Of a DNA stretch of 64,000 nt, positions 52,503 through 64,000 are shown in pieces. Both the position numbers and the translations under genes were made by a program. Origin of the DNA: Callipepla californica brunnescens (taxonomy: Eukaryota; Chordata; Aves; Galliformes; Odontophoridae); assembly GCA_023055505.1 (NCBI GenBank), contig JALIRH010000008.1, positions 6,511,775-6,575,774 on the forward strand, read 5' to 3'. How positions within the stretch are numbered: the first letter of the stretch is position 1; every line of letters begins with the position of its first letter. The notes under the pieces were generated by a model that saw nothing but the letters and a program-made list of their open reading frames with translations, made no database searches and had not been told where the DNA came from.

Positions 52503-52874
52503 GGAATGTGTTTATGTGTTGTAGAAGAAAACATTTGTAGTTTTAACAAATGCACTTAATCTCCTCAGTAAACTATCCCATTTCTCAAAGGACAAGAGCA
52601 AAGGATCAGAAAGAGCATTTGTATCTTTTTATATCACGCTTTTTTTTTTTTAGTTAAATGCACTGAAAAAAAGATACACTGACAGTCAAAGGGGATGAAC
52701 ACAAAATATGTAGCCACATACACTTTTTCAACAGTAGGTGTTAAATATCATCATAGCCTATTATTCTACAACTGAGCAGTAGCTGCCTGATCAAAAGTCA
52801 ATTAACTTAAAGTTTCTAAATTACTTAGATACTTTTGAAATTTCTTCTCTGCTTTTCTATGAAAGTTTTTAGTG

Positions 52875-52898
52875 TTTTTTTTTTTTTTTTTTTTTTTT
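52875..52898 (+). repeat. T24 homopolymer
   Basis: Uninterrupted T run. No adjoining processed-transcript body or AATAAA was seen on the minus strand. Confidence 0.92.
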
Positions 52899-53622
52899 AT
52901 TAATATCTTTCTAGAAACTTTCCTCCTGCTTTTTCAAGATTACTATGATCAACATTTAAAAGGCATGGCTGGAAAGATCTTTAGTTTCAATGCCTCTGCA
53001 TAAACATAATGGTAGCTGAAGTAGTTATGAAAGAAAAAAAAAAGCAAAGAAGCCAGAAGGGGAAAAAAATACAACAAGAAGGCCAAGAGGGAGAAAAATG
53101 GTAGATATTGAACAAAATGTCTGGCAGCATGCCCAGGCAAAATTTTTCAGACTTATCAAGGTCAGTCATCACAAATTTTTCTGAGGATAAATCCTGTTTA
53201 TGAAAGAGGAGATGTCTAAACAAGTCGCAGCAGACACTTACTCTCTCTTTTCTAAGGCTATTGTGAATGCTAATTAGAGTATTTGAACAGTGACTGAAGC
53301 AGCTCATGCCAGTAAGGCAGCTACGGACAGTAAAAACACTCGGATCTTCAAATCTGAACTTCAGTTGGCAGACTCACTGCAGCCACCCAAGGGAACCCAG
53401 AACCATGAGAAGAAAAAGGGGCCCCGTGACAAGAAAGCAGTTGCCCTGCTGGGTAGGTTGGTCCTGGGCGAAAGCCTAACTAAAGGAGAAATAAAATTTT
53501 CATGGGGTAGGGAAATCAGATCAGTTACCTTTTGCTTTCTCATAGATGTCTGGCTTATACACTATTTCATATAATGTGTTGTATACAGTCTGTCATTTTT
53601 TTCCCTTAGCTCATTGACACTG

Positions 53623-53720
53623 TTTTTTTTTTTTTTAGGCCCATCTCCCTACCCTTTCCCCTTTTTCCCCTTTTTCCTCCTTGCCCATCTCCTTGGTCCA
53701 GGGGTCCCTCCACCTCATTT
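53623..53720 (+). repeat. Polypyrimidine tract with mirror repeat
   Basis: T14 followed by AGGCCC and then an almost pure C/T stretch. CCTTTTTCCCCTTTTTCC at 53660-53677 is a perfect mirror repeat, the sequence type that can form intramolecular triplex (H-DNA). The T14-AG also mimics a splice acceptor, but no exon is recognised after it. Confidence 0.75.
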
Positions 53721-55248
53721 AGTCACAGAACTGGGCTGATCCAACCCGTAACCTTCGTGCAATTTCTAATTTATCTTAAATGCAATTGCCAATTTAAAAC
53801 TTCCAGAGAAGCTATAGACGGTGGTGGATAGAAGAGGATTCTATGAACTGGCTGTTTTTTTATGAGCTGTGCCCCTTTTCCATTTGTTTATTTTTTTTCC
53901 TGGAGTACCTATCTAACAGTTGATAAACTCTTTACAATATCCCCGCCTTTAAAAATTCCTTGAAGAATGGTTGGAAACCTGTGGATATATGTATCAGTTC
54001 ATTCCACTTCATCTCCATATTCATGGTACTTTTGAGAATTTAAAACTCCTTAGAAACACTTTCATAAAGAGACATTTCAAATTCTGGAATCAGTATAAGA
54101 ATTAGAGATGTGTCAATAAGGTGGGGAACAAGGCAAACCATAGCTTGAGGTGTCAGCTAGCAGTGGTTCCTTAGGAGGGCCGGAAAGTATTGAAATGACT
54201 GTAAGAGTGGTTCATCTTAACATTTATAGCCTAGCAGCTGGCTGATAGAGACCTGATTTGATTGCAGTTTGCCTAAAGTAGGCAGTCATTTGCAGGGGTT
54301 GAAGTAGATTACTGAATTAAACAAAATACAAACTGCTCTCCTCTGTGAAATCTTTCATTATCCCCTTGAATCCTCCGTGAGTTCCCTCTGAAGTTCTCCA
54401 GCGTGCTTCACTTTTCTTAATCCTGCCTTTTCCAAGCAAAATTTAGCTCATGAAAATCAGTTCCAATCTGACTCTTTAAGCCTGAATGTTTGGAGAAGTC
54501 TCTGACAGTTTGAATGCTTACTTAAACGTCCTAAAATTTTAAGTGATCTCAGAACACTGTAATCCTATCTTTGTGCAGGTCTCAGAAAACCACTTTTCTT
54601 CAGTGATAAAATATATATGAGTAAAAGCAGTATTTCAGAGTACTGTTCCACCTGCGATTAACTTCACTTTTTCAAGTGCAAATGTAGTACTAGCATACGT
54701 TGCTACCAGCTAGGTAATAAAAGGCATGCGTTGGTGCATAGGGAAAGCTTCACATAACACCATTATGTCTTCTCGATTATATAAAGAAATCAGAATTTAG
54801 ATATACTTTAATTTCGTGTGTCTCTCATGGATTCTGTGAAGTTAGAAAGAAGTTCAGGATTCCCTAAGTTTCCCACCAAACACTACTAAGGAAATGACTT
54901 CTTGCATTGCTGAGAAACTGAATGAAAATAAATTAAATAGATGCAAACTCTAATGGTGGTAAAGACTGAATTACTGAATTATGCAAATGGTCATAGGTTG
55001 TGAAAATCTATTTGCGATGAATTACTACTTGGATCTGACTTTTTCCAAGTAGCAGTTGCCAATTTGTTGCCTGCTGGCAAAGCTGTTTTGATAAATGCAG
55101 TACTTAAAGCTTGTAGTCTTCAGTCCTTGAAATTTTGTGAAATGTAGAAACTGATGCAGAGAAATCACAAATACAACTACAGGTCCAGTCTTTTCTCTGG
55201 CTTATAAAGAGTCTGATGAATAAAGAACAGCTACAAATAGATCTATAA

Positions 55249-55280
55249 ATTGGACATTGCCCTTATTGGACATTGCCCTT
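55249..55280 (+). repeat. Perfect tandem 16-bp duplication
   Basis: ATTGGACATTGCCCTT occurs twice head to tail with no mismatch. The perfect identity suggests a recent replication-slippage event. Confidence 0.95.
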
Positions 55281-56848
55281 ATTTTTCTAAGTACTGTATG
55301 TACTAGTTACTTTTTTCCAGTAGTGAAGGTGTTAACCCAAGTTGCAATTGGAGAGTGGTAGAAAATTGGCCCAGCTGCAGGAGATAAAGAATCAGGAACA
55401 GGTGAGTCAAACTTAACTGGTTTAGAAAGGTCTTTCTGTTCCTGTAAGAACTACTGTGATCTGGTTTCAGGAAAGGATAGGTGAACTTTTCGTAGCTGAA
55501 GAATGGTCACAGGCTCGAGGTAAGATATTTTTTTAAGAATATATGGGTATCTGTTTGAGGGTAGAGTAGTATGTGCAGTGTGGCCTTTGAGAATTTTGGC
55601 AGCCAATTTGATGACTAAGTTGGTTTGTTCCAGCATAGTGTTTTATAGTATTGCCCTGTTAGACTTCTAAAGTGGTGTGTATGGACTCTGTAATTATAGA
55701 GTAGTTAGCTGCATACTTTTCAGTGTGTAAATATTATTGATGTAGAAGTGGAGTGTTACTGTTTCTAAGTCTGTCTGGATATTCAAAATATAATCTAGGT
55801 AATTCAACTTGTTTATGGTGTCAGTAGTCACTTGTTGTGTCAAGCATCAGGAAAGAAGAGTGGGTGCTTTAGAAATGCTTAAACTCTGTAAGAGGATCCT
55901 TAAAAGATTAAAGGCAAAGTAAGAAATATGAAGTCTGCTGTGTTTCACAGTCCTCAGAGCTTTGCTCCCTATGTAGCCCTTTTCAGGAAGAAAGCTTCAT
56001 TTTTTTTATGTGCAATTTTTAGACATTATTAATTGTTATTGTTTGCTAACAGTTCTCCTCAGGCATTGCCCTGTTAGCACTTCTGTGTGCCTCTGAGCTC
56101 TTGGTTCCCCATCCAATAACAGCTGGCTTGCAGCCTGTCCTCTGCTTTGGTGACACTTGTTCTAAAAGCTAAACATATAAAAAGCTGAAATGCAAATTCC
56201 TTTGCAGTCAAAAGCTTTCTAACAAGCTCTGCAGCTCTCTTTCATTTTCTATATACAATAGTAATTTATGCTGTAACTCATATGACTGATGGAATCTTTA
56301 TTACAAACAAATGATTGAATTGTTAAAGGCTTAATGCTTCCTTTTTGAATATGTTAAATGGAGAAGGTTGTTCTCCTTGTGATCATGAATTTTGTTCTTG
56401 CATTTAGAACAGTGAATGTGTGTTTGACCATAAGCTCCTGGCTCAGTAGAGATCCCAGGTGCACCTTATATCTTGCTAATTGAGGAACTGGAAGAAACAG
56501 CTGTGTCAGTGTTGTGTTCTACCTTTGTTCCTTAGCTGTGAATAGACTATTTCTATCAAGCATAGTTAGCTTGGGTAAATTTGCATGGCATCGTGTGCCT
56601 TTTTTTATGCAGTTTTTAAAGCTATCTATCCAGAGTTCAACTGAATTCTCTATAAGCCTCACGATTGTGGAAGGGTGTAACAATGTATTTGAACATCTTA
56701 GCTTTCAGTGATGTGGATGACTAGATATTTTCTATAGTGAGTAGTTTCAAAATGAAATTTCTGCCATTCATGTTGTTTGGTCTAGAAGCCCTAAGGATGA
56801 GACATTTGCATTGTTCAGAAACGCTAAATTACTCTGTCCCTTGTAATG

Positions 56849-57060
56849 AAATCATAGAATCATAATGTTGTAAAAGACCTCTTAAGATCATTTGGTTGAA
56901 TCGCCTACCTACCTCCAATATTGCCCACTAACCCATTTCCCTAAGTACTGCATCTACCCTTTCTTTAAACACCTCCAGGGATGGTGACTTCACCAGTTCC
57001 CTGGGCAACCTGTTACCAAAACGTTGTTAAACTTTCTCCTTTAAAGCTTAAAATCTAAAT
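56849..57060 (-). mobile_element. CR1 LINE 3' end
   Basis: Reverse complement of the CR1 3' end. It opens with the terminal octamer remnant AATCATAGAATCATAATG, then TGTAAAAGACCTCTTAAG, an ACACCTCCAGGGATGGTGAC segment and TTCCCTGGGCAACCTGTTAC. Similarity decays toward 57060. A 5'-truncated, non-coding copy. Confidence 0.9.
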
Positions 57061-57580
57061 TCTTCTGTAGTGTATGTTTCTTTAGTGCTTGTTACTTGTG
57101 TATGTATAAAATGGGAAATGGTATAAGAAGGCTTAATAAAAAAAAAAAAATTATAGAGATAAATCTAGTACCTTCAGAACCTGCTCTGCATTAGTTTTTA
57201 TCCTCCCCCAAACATCCCTAGTCTCAAACAGTAACAAAGAAATAATGCGCATCATTGTCACATTGGCAAGGAGATTGTGTTTTCACAGGTATAGAGGTAA
57301 CTTCTTCAAAGAAGTACTTTTTACAAAGTAGCAGAAGCACAGAGTACAAAATCTTGGCAGTCATCCACACCATTTTTAAAAAAGGTTGGCGGAGAACTCC
57401 TGCATTTCTCTCTTCTCCATCAGATTGCCGTGTATGGTTCTTTACAATGGCCATAAGGATACTCAGGAATAAAAGACTTTGCTCTTAATGTCTAGATGCT
57501 TCACAGTATTGTTTGTTGGATCATAGTCTTAAAAAAATTTACAGAATACTGAGAACTTCAGTAGCAAGAGAGCCATATAT
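57061..57580. other. Unique non-coding DNA
   Basis: Lies between a CR1 3' end and a mariner copy. Contains an A-run at about 57138-57150. Nothing else recognised. Confidence 0.6.
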
Positions 57581-58126
57581 ATGAGGGCTGATCCAAAACT
57601 AATGCCTCCTATTCAGTTATGTTGTCCCATGAATCAGGGGTAGATGTTGGTTTTAGGCAGTCGAGGTTGAACTTTCCCACCACTATCCCATTACATTTTG
57701 TTGCTGTGCTACAGATGGCAGCAGAGGGGTGGTCTGACAAAATGGCGTCTGACAAGGAAGCGTATATGGAGCAAAGGTGTGTCGTTGAATTCCTCCTTGT
57801 GGAAAAAAACTGCACCCATTGATATTCACGAATGCTTGCTGAATGATTCTGGAGTCTAGACAGTGGATATGAACAGTGAGGATGAGGATGGTGTGGTTTA
57901 GCACTGATGACAGTGACATGAAAGTCCAGATACCATACGCAGCTGTCACACCACAAAATGGAGGGTGTTTCTGTTAGCTCATCCATGCAGTTTAGTTAAC
58001 GAAAAATAGTGTTTTGTAGCTGAGAATTTCCTCTATCAAATAGTGTTATTGTGCTTTTTGTGTTCCTTTGTATCTGTGTAGTTTCCATGGAAATAAATAG
58101 GCATTTATTTCAGAGTGATCTATTTA
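57581..58126 (+). mobile_element. Galluhop-type mariner, internally deleted copy 2
   Basis: Same length and layout as the copy at 16389. The left terminal repeat reads ATGAGGGCTGATCCAAAACT and the right end AAATAGGCATTTATTTCAGA, inversely related. Shared interior blocks include ATCCCATTACATTTTGTTGC, ACAGATGGCAGCAGAGGGG and GTGTTTTGTAGCTGAGAATT. A plus-strand frame beginning near 57760 reads a degraded mariner transposase N-terminus (MEQRCVVEFLLVEKNCTH, then DIHECLLN), and a GTCACACCACAAAATGG block recalls the downstream AVTPQN motif. The catalytic domain is absent. Non-autonomous. Confidence 0.87.
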
Positions 58127-60477
58127 ATAATAATGTTTTATGGATACCCTATCACTTTATACCAGCTAAGCAGCTGCACCTGCATTAGTCAAAACAAGGC
58201 CTGAGTTTCCACATGCCTGCCCTACCATCTAAATGCCTCAATCACTCTGATTTCTAGAGGCTGATAGATTAGGTAGTTTTGCTTTTCACTTCTTCAGAAC
58301 GTGTCATAGGAAGGCATAACTGGATGTCACAGGCTTGAAAAGCTTTACATTCCAAAAGGCCTTGCTCCAGTAATTTTACTCTCCTTGCTTTATCTGCCTT
58401 GGAATTTACCAGAACTATGTAAAAATCTGAATCTTTGTGCACCTTGAAAATCAAGGTGAAGCGTTCTTTCACCCTGATATTTCTGGTGAGAAATATTGTC
58501 TGTTATTCCCGTGTAACTGTATAACATTGTGTAATAGTTTGGCTGTTCTCAGAAGTACAGATGGTGACTCCTGGCAGACAGAGTTATTGAAAGACGTTAT
58601 GGTGCATGTGTACAGGTTGTTAAGCTAACTGACAGTTTTTATGCAGCATAGACTGCAGAGATTCTAAAAATCAGAAAATTACCAATTGCAAGTCAGAGGT
58701 CAACTGGTTCCTTAGAAGACTGAAAAATCCCAGTCTTTTAGCAATGGTGCAGGATGCTGCTTGTTGCCTTGAAATCACAGTAGTGAGAAGCAAAAGTCAG
58801 TTGTGTGTTGTAATCAGATTGCAGAGAAATATAGATGCACAGCCTGTGAGCCGGTTAGATATCCAGGTTGTAAGGCAGCATGGAAACAGTCCAGATCTCC
58901 CCTAATCAATACTGGTAAAGTTAAAGGAGCTTTCTAATGGTGAATGATCTATCTTGTACCAAAAAAAAAGAAAAAGGAAAAAAAAGAAGAGGGAATTTGA
59001 TGTGCCTGTTCACAGTACGTAATTGAAAAGGATCACAGTCAGTGATGAGGTGTTGCAGAGGAGTACTGCTGTGACTGGGGTTAAATCCATTTTTATGATT
59101 AAAAAGAGGCAGTAACCAGCATACTAATGACACTTTCAGTTCAAGAAATAGCAAATAGCCCTTTGGAGAGAGCAAACTTATACAAAAGAATGCAGCAAAA
59201 ATAAGAAAACAGAAAATAATAAAATACAACTTGTGAGAAAGGGGAATATGGACTCTGTTTCAGGGAAAAATCTTTCACATTGATATTCCATCTGGGGAAG
59301 GAAGCTGACTACTATGAAGGCCAAGTGATAGGGCTGCTGGTGGCTAAGTGTATGATATGTGCTAGAATTTTTGTCAGTAGCAAATGCCATTGAAAATGTG
59401 AGTGGTATTTCCCTCTATTTCATTTTGCAGCATGTCAGTACATGGCTGAATGCACAAAATGTGGAAGAGCATGGTATCACTGAGACTCTCCTCTCTGAGA
59501 GGAGAATAAAGGTGGTGAATGCCATTCCCTTCTAATATCCTGGCAAAGAGAAATGCTTATCTCTTGTTCTGTTTAGACTAGAATGAAGAGTGACATCATG
59601 AGACATATAATGTCCATTTGAATAGGTTTGAATCAACTGGAGACAATCACTTATAACTGAGATGATAAAGAAATTAGAACAGATTAGGTAAATCTTTTCT
59701 AAAATATTGCTTATGCTTTAGATATAGGAGTCCGTGAGTTGTTGTATAGAAACTTACAGGGTATAAGGCTTAAGGAAGGACGAAAGGACAGAGGTGAAAT
59801 GTAATAGGAAGTCTGAAATGAGTACCGGAAGGCTGATGTGCTATATCTACTAAGGATTTGGATTAGCTGCTTCAGGAACAGGAAGAAAACATCCTACACT
59901 GAAGGATTTTGAAATGAAATAATACTGGCACAGAAAAGAATCTATGGCACGAGTGTGTGAGGGAGGCAGTAAATGGATTATAAAGCTGTACAGCTGATGA
60001 TGTTTAACCTCTATAGCATACGTAATGAACTGTTATCCTGATTATTAAATTAATTTAAAGGTCTAATTTCAATATTTCTAACTTCACTATAAAGATGAGA
60101 AACTATTATCTTATTAAGAAAGCAAGTACTTCTCATGCAATGTGAAATTACAGATATTTTGTTCCTCTTATTGATATATTACTTAATATGGGAACTTAGA
60201 ATTCAGTGCATGTGTTCTTCTATCTGCATATCTTTATTTTCTACATAGGAAAAAAAGGGAAATATATTTATTTCCTGAAAGTGTATCGAATCACATATTG
60301 CTGATACTTAGTTAATAGTAAACTTGGTGTAGAGAAAGCTAGTGGATTAAATATCTGAATACTCATAATTATTAACGTTATAAGGTGAATATTACTTGAA
60401 ACAATTCTTGTTACCAATAGAGAGTGGTGGTTTTTGTATATTAAGACTCAAAAAATCCTATGCCCAAGTTTGGGGGA

Positions 60478-60511
60478 TGTTTGAGGCTGATGGGTTAAAC
60501 AGCCTCAAACA
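60478..60511. repeat. Perfect 12-bp inverted repeat (hairpin)
   Basis: TGTTTGAGGCTG (60478-60489) pairs perfectly with CAGCCTCAAACA (60500-60511) over a 10-base loop; GAT and ATC outside could extend the stem with a two-base bulge. Too short for a standard pre-miRNA. Confidence 0.85.
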
Positions 60512-60519
60512 CATCTGAA

Positions 60520-60529
60520 GTCACGTGAC
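60520..60529. promoter_or_regulatory. Palindromic E-box GTCACGTGAC
   Basis: A perfect 10-bp palindrome identical to the CLEAR/M-box-like site bound by TFEB, TFE3, MITF and USF bHLH-zip factors. It lies nine bases after the hairpin. The sequence match is exact; activity is inference. Confidence 0.35.
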
Positions 60530-60779
60530 AGGTCAGAATAAGACTTGGGGTTGCAGGCTTCTAGAGTTTCCGTTAAGCTCATTGCTTTAGGACCTTTTGA
60601 GTATGAATACAGAGAAGTATTTTCTTTTTCCTGAATGAGAGATTTTTCTCCCTCAGTCCTTCCTGTTTTTCAATTGAATAAGTCCTATTGTTTCTTCTTA
60701 ATTGGTCACATCTTCTGAACCAGTGACAACTCGTGTTTCATTCTTGTGCATTATGATGCAGTTGAGCCACATCTCCCTT

Positions 60780-60905
60780 GATAGACAGTATTCCAGCTGA
60801 GGTCTTATCAGTGCTGCAGAGAGCAAAAAGACAACATGCTTCTGGCAGTCTATGCTTGTGTTTATGTATCCCACTATGATGATTGCCCTTTTGGAACAGC
60901 ATGAC
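60780..60905 (-). mobile_element. Old CR1-like LINE relic, ORF2 RT part
   Basis: The minus strand reads an ALIRPQLEYC peptide, the counterpart of the CR1 [10 protein letters not shown] motif. The plus strand shows the antisense text CAGTATTCCAGCTGAGGTCT and CAGTGCTGCAGAGAGCAAAA. More diverged than the other copies, so probably an older CR1 subfamily. No functional frame. Confidence 0.7.
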
Positions 60906-62320
60906 ATTTTCTTCTGTTCTCTGATGCAGCTATTCAAATAGACACTCTAAGGAAATATTTGAGTCACAGATAACACAAAAGAACATGATTAACTGCACTC
61001 ATTTTACAGTGTCCACAGACAAGGAATCTTTAGTTTTTCAGGGCTTTTTTTTTTATGTTCAAGTAGCTATCTAAGTAACTTCAGGCCTTATCATTCTATC
61101 CTGCTATTAATTCCCTCTTAATGTACAAGTAATTTCGTTTCTCAAATGCCATCTCTCATCTATATCTTGGAAACTGATTTAAAGCCATACTAGCCTAAAT
61201 TGTGTTACCTAATTGGTACTGTTAAGGGTACATATGCAAACCACGGTAATCTAAACAGAGATCCTACATTGTGGAGTAGAGGAATGAAGAGGGGCAGACC
61301 TATGGTAACCTGTGGTCATTTTCTGGAGGAAGGATCCTAATGTCCTTCATATCATATATGTATAATGTTGCACAGTCTGGTAGTTCACTGACTGCTTCTC
61401 ATCTTGATGAAGGGTAGAGATTAAAGACAAAATGGTGATATTTTGTTACTACTGTGAAATTACTGAGAAATGCTATGCCACTGTTTCTAATCTTGGAGCC
61501 TGAAACTAGTGTTCTGCTGCTAGTTGCATCTATGGTATGATGTGGTAATAAACTAACATTGTGTCTGTGGTATGTCATTTATCTGAGTAGCTCAAGCATT
61601 ATTTGGTACATAGTAAAGGTTCAGTGCTATGTATTTCTCTCCTTGTACTATTTTTCCCTTAGTTTTCCCCTCCCATCTCCCTTATTACCCTCACTCTCCT
61701 CCCTTCTTTTCCTCAGTATTTTATTAACGTTAGCTTGATTACTTTTATGTTTGTATGGAATAGATGATGAGAATTTCTGACTTGTCAGTGGAGTTAGAAG
61801 ATTATTAAGCCAGTTGGAAACATGTTATCTGAATAAATGACTTCCATCTTAGATTAATTCTAAGTAAAAAGTTATCGCTGGAAGTAAATGATGTAAACTC
61901 TACTTCTGCTGTGTAGTCAGAGTGAAGAAGTGAATACAGCCTGACTTCTTCCTTGTCAGTTACTACTCCAGTTTACTTGTAAAACCGAGTGCTGAGCATG
62001 TCTCTTTATATTTTTCTCTCTCCTTTGACCTTGTAATGTAATCAGACAGCATATTGAGATTTTGAAACAGTCAAGTGATGGGCTCTTGCAGTAAAAGAGT
62101 GCTGTCTGATTTTCATGCCTTTTTTCTACATAGACCAGCTTTACCACATAAGAGTTAATGGCTTTTCCCCCACCCATTGGACAAAGAACAACCTCTGGTA
62201 GATTTAAAATATTCATTATACAACTACTGAAGCATTCCCTGTGTCCTAAATGCTTAAAAAATTGGTTGGAAACAACCTATTTAACTAAGCAGTCTCTCAT
62301 TCACTCTACTTCATGTAACT

Positions 62321-62345
62321 AAAAAAAAAAAAAAAGGGGGGGGGG
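62321..62345 (+). repeat. A15-G10 compound homopolymer
   Basis: Fifteen A followed directly by ten G, all-purine on one strand. Likely length-variable. Confidence 0.92.
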
Positions 62346-62721
62346 AAGAAAAAATAGCTCAAGCTATTGCTTTTATAAACCATTTAATACAGTTTATGAT
62401 AGCAATAATCCCCTTGAAATTGGTTATATTACTGTAGTTTGTTATAGTGTTAACTGCCCTTGTCTTCAGCTTGGTCCATTAACTGAAAATCCAGCCATTA
62501 TCTTATAATGGGATGATTCCTCCAGGATTATTACCTTACTCTTAGTTTGTCGAAGATTAATATTCTTGTAGGATAGTGAAACAGTGTCAAAAAGTGTAAT
62601 AAATAAATAAGTAAATCTCAGTTCTACTTTTGTGTAATAGTGGTATACTTATGCAAGGTATCTCTGAGGCTTACATGTCATTTATTTCATTATTTATGTC
62701 ATTAAAGTTGAAAAGCAGCAG

Positions 62722-62772
62722 GGTTTTTTTGTTCATTTGTTTTTGTTTGTTTTTTTGTTTTGTTCTTTTTTG
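62722..62772 (+). repeat. (TTTG)n-like low-complexity tract
   Basis: Irregular TTTG/TTTTG units over about 50 bases. Confidence 0.8.
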
Positions 62773-63780
62773 AAGAAGGACGTTTGTTTCCTCAGATAAT
62801 TAGTGGCAGATGATGAGAGACAAGGAAGATAGTGTTAAATGTGACAGTCCTAGTAATGGGGAATTAAAGTTTGATTCCCACTGTTCTGCTCAATGGAAAT
62901 CTTGCCAGTGACTTCACTGGAAAAAGATTGAAGGCCAAGAAGACAAGGAGAGAATTATGCTATATCTTTTCTAATGCACTGAATTGAGGTGAGAGAAAAG
63001 AAGTCAAAAGTAAAAGACTACTCAAGCTAGTGCTGTCTAAATCTTTATAAGGAAAAAATGCTATTTAGTGAATTGGCAGAACTGTTCATTTCAGAGGATG
63101 GAACTCCTGAAAGACTTCCCTAAATTATGTCTTTGCCATGCTTCTGTGACCTATATTTTCAGTCCCTGGAGTCATCTTTTTCTTTGAGTAACACAATGCC
63201 AAATCTGAGTGAGATTAATTATTAGCTACACAACATTATTAATTAATCCTGCAATTCACTCTATCAAAGCATACTGTCATTCATTAAATTCTGGTGTAAG
63301 CTCTGAAACCACTGCTTCCTCTCGCTTCATCAGACTTCTGTGTTTTCTTCTCATACCCTTAAATGTTTTCAGTTTATCGGCTAGGCCAAAATTCAAGGAA
63401 AGTATGAGGCAGTAAAGGATACGTACAACCTCTAAAATGTACTCATGACAGCTTTCACTAGTGCTTATTTGAGGCTTGCTTTGTCTGCAATGTGTTTCCT
63501 AGTGTGGGGAAATCTCTGGCAATCCTTTTCTTGCTTTCTACAAGGTATCTTTATTTTGATTACCTCTTCTCTGTGACTGAAGTTGGAAACTTGACAATGC
63601 TAATTTACTTGTATTTATGCCTGGTGTGTTATCAATCTTTTTCACAAATGATGGTCCCTACACGTGACAGTACGGAATATATTTCTGTACCTTCAAGAGA
63701 AAAACATTCATTTCCTTAAGGGTATACTTTCAGTTTCATCAACAAATCGTCATGTCTCTTAAGAGAACTACCTACTTCTA

Positions 63781-63858
63781 TTTTTTTTTTTTTAACATGA
63801 TAGCAACCTTAAAAAAAACAAACAAACAAAAAAAACCACCCATCAACAAAAACAAAAA
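63781..63858 (+). repeat. T tract and (AAAC)n low-complexity tract
   Basis: A T run of about 14 followed, after an ordinary 20-base segment, by AAAC/AAAAC units. Confidence 0.85.
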
Positions 63859-64000
63859 ATACCCTTTGCTATTGTTTTCTAACTTTTTGTGTTCTAAAAT
63901 AAACGAGCAAAGTGTAAAGGGCATGTACTTCTTTGAATTTAAAGGGATATACAATCTTGCTAAATTTCTGTTAACTGTTTGGTTAATTGGTGTTTTCTTC

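Larger units (their letters stand above)
52503..56848. other. Unique non-coding DNA
   Basis: About 4.3 kb with no gene or transposon recognised. Simple sequence: a T run near 52640, T24 (52875-52898), T14 (53623-53636), a pyrimidine tract with mirror symmetry (53640-53720), and a perfect tandem 16-mer (55249-55280). The segment at about 55980-56360 shows no repeat similarity and could be conserved, but this is untested. Confidence 0.5.
58127..60779. other. Unique non-coding DNA
   Basis: No gene or transposon recognised. Contains a purine-rich A/G stretch at about 58960-58995 and the hairpin plus E-box pair at 60478-60529. Confidence 0.55.
60906..64000. other. Unique non-coding DNA with low-complexity tracts
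   Basis: No gene or interspersed repeat recognised. Holds a pyrimidine-rich tract (about 61640-61715), A15G10 (62321-62345), a (TTTG)n-like stretch (about 62722-62772) and T plus (AAAC)n sequence near 63781-63858. Small frames near 63209-63719 have no domain. Confidence 0.55.

Noticed and set aside
52875..52898. T24 as the tail of a minus-strand processed pseudogene
   Set aside because: No AATAAA near the tail and no recognisable transcript body beside it.
53623..53645. T14-AG as a splice acceptor
   Set aside because: It is followed by a pyrimidine tract rather than an exon with a readable frame.
57609..57986. A 125-codon minus-strand frame
   Set aside because: It lies entirely within mariner copy 2 and is antisense to the transposase remnant.
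1..64000. CRISPR array, phage, operon or bacterial defence system
   Set aside because: No spaced direct repeats, no operon-like gene runs, and the repeats are those of a bird nuclear genome.

Overview
This window looks like bird nuclear DNA, most likely from a galliform (chicken-like) genome. It is AT-rich and has no bacterial or organelle gene organisation. Its recognisable repeats are avian ones: CR1 LINE fragments on both strands, two short Galluhop-type mariner copies, and ERV long terminal repeats of avian type. No SINE was recognised. Species and chromosome cannot be fixed from the sequence alone.

I find no host protein-coding gene, tRNA, rRNA or CRISPR array. The longest open frames are explained by CR1 reverse transcriptase (45.1-45.5 kb), mariner transposase remnants (57.6-58.0 kb) or chance, some of it in a GC-richer patch. 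The window is best read as a gene desert or the interior of a very large intron. Exon-sized coding pieces inside an intron cannot be excluded without homology data.

Layout. 0-12.8 kb: unique AT-rich DNA with one small CR1 scrap (4.8 kb). 12.8-13.1 kb: CR1 piece. 13.1-16.4 kb: unique DNA ending in a TAAT-rich block. 16.4-16.9 kb: mariner copy 1. 17-25.7 kb: unique DNA with a GC-richer patch at 22.4-23.8 kb. 25.7-25.9 kb: CR1 3' end. 26-32.6 kb: unique, with a C24 tract at 30.0 kb. 32.6-33.4 kb: CR1 piece abutting a solo LTR. 33.4-41.9 kb: unique, with microsatellites. 41.9-43.0 kb: truncated LTR joined to CR1 ORF2. 45.1-45.9 kb: CR1 RT piece. 49.6-49.9 kb: probable solo LTR. 52.3-52.5 kb: CR1 3' end. 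56.8-57.1 kb: CR1 3' end. 57.6-58.1 kb: mariner copy 2. 60.8-60.9 kb: old CR1. The remainder is unique DNA.

No genes work together here. The points most worth a second look are: three same-strand CR1 pieces at 42.3, 45.1 and 52.3 kb that follow the order of one CR1 and are nearly end-to-end at the second junction; the two mariner copies that share a length and appear to share an internal deletion; a 12-bp perfect hairpin nine bases from a perfect GTCACGTGAC E-box at 60.5 kb; several long perfect palindromes or inverted repeats in otherwise unique DNA; and TAAT- or octamer-bearing blocks that could be enhancers. None amounts to a demonstrable new biological system.
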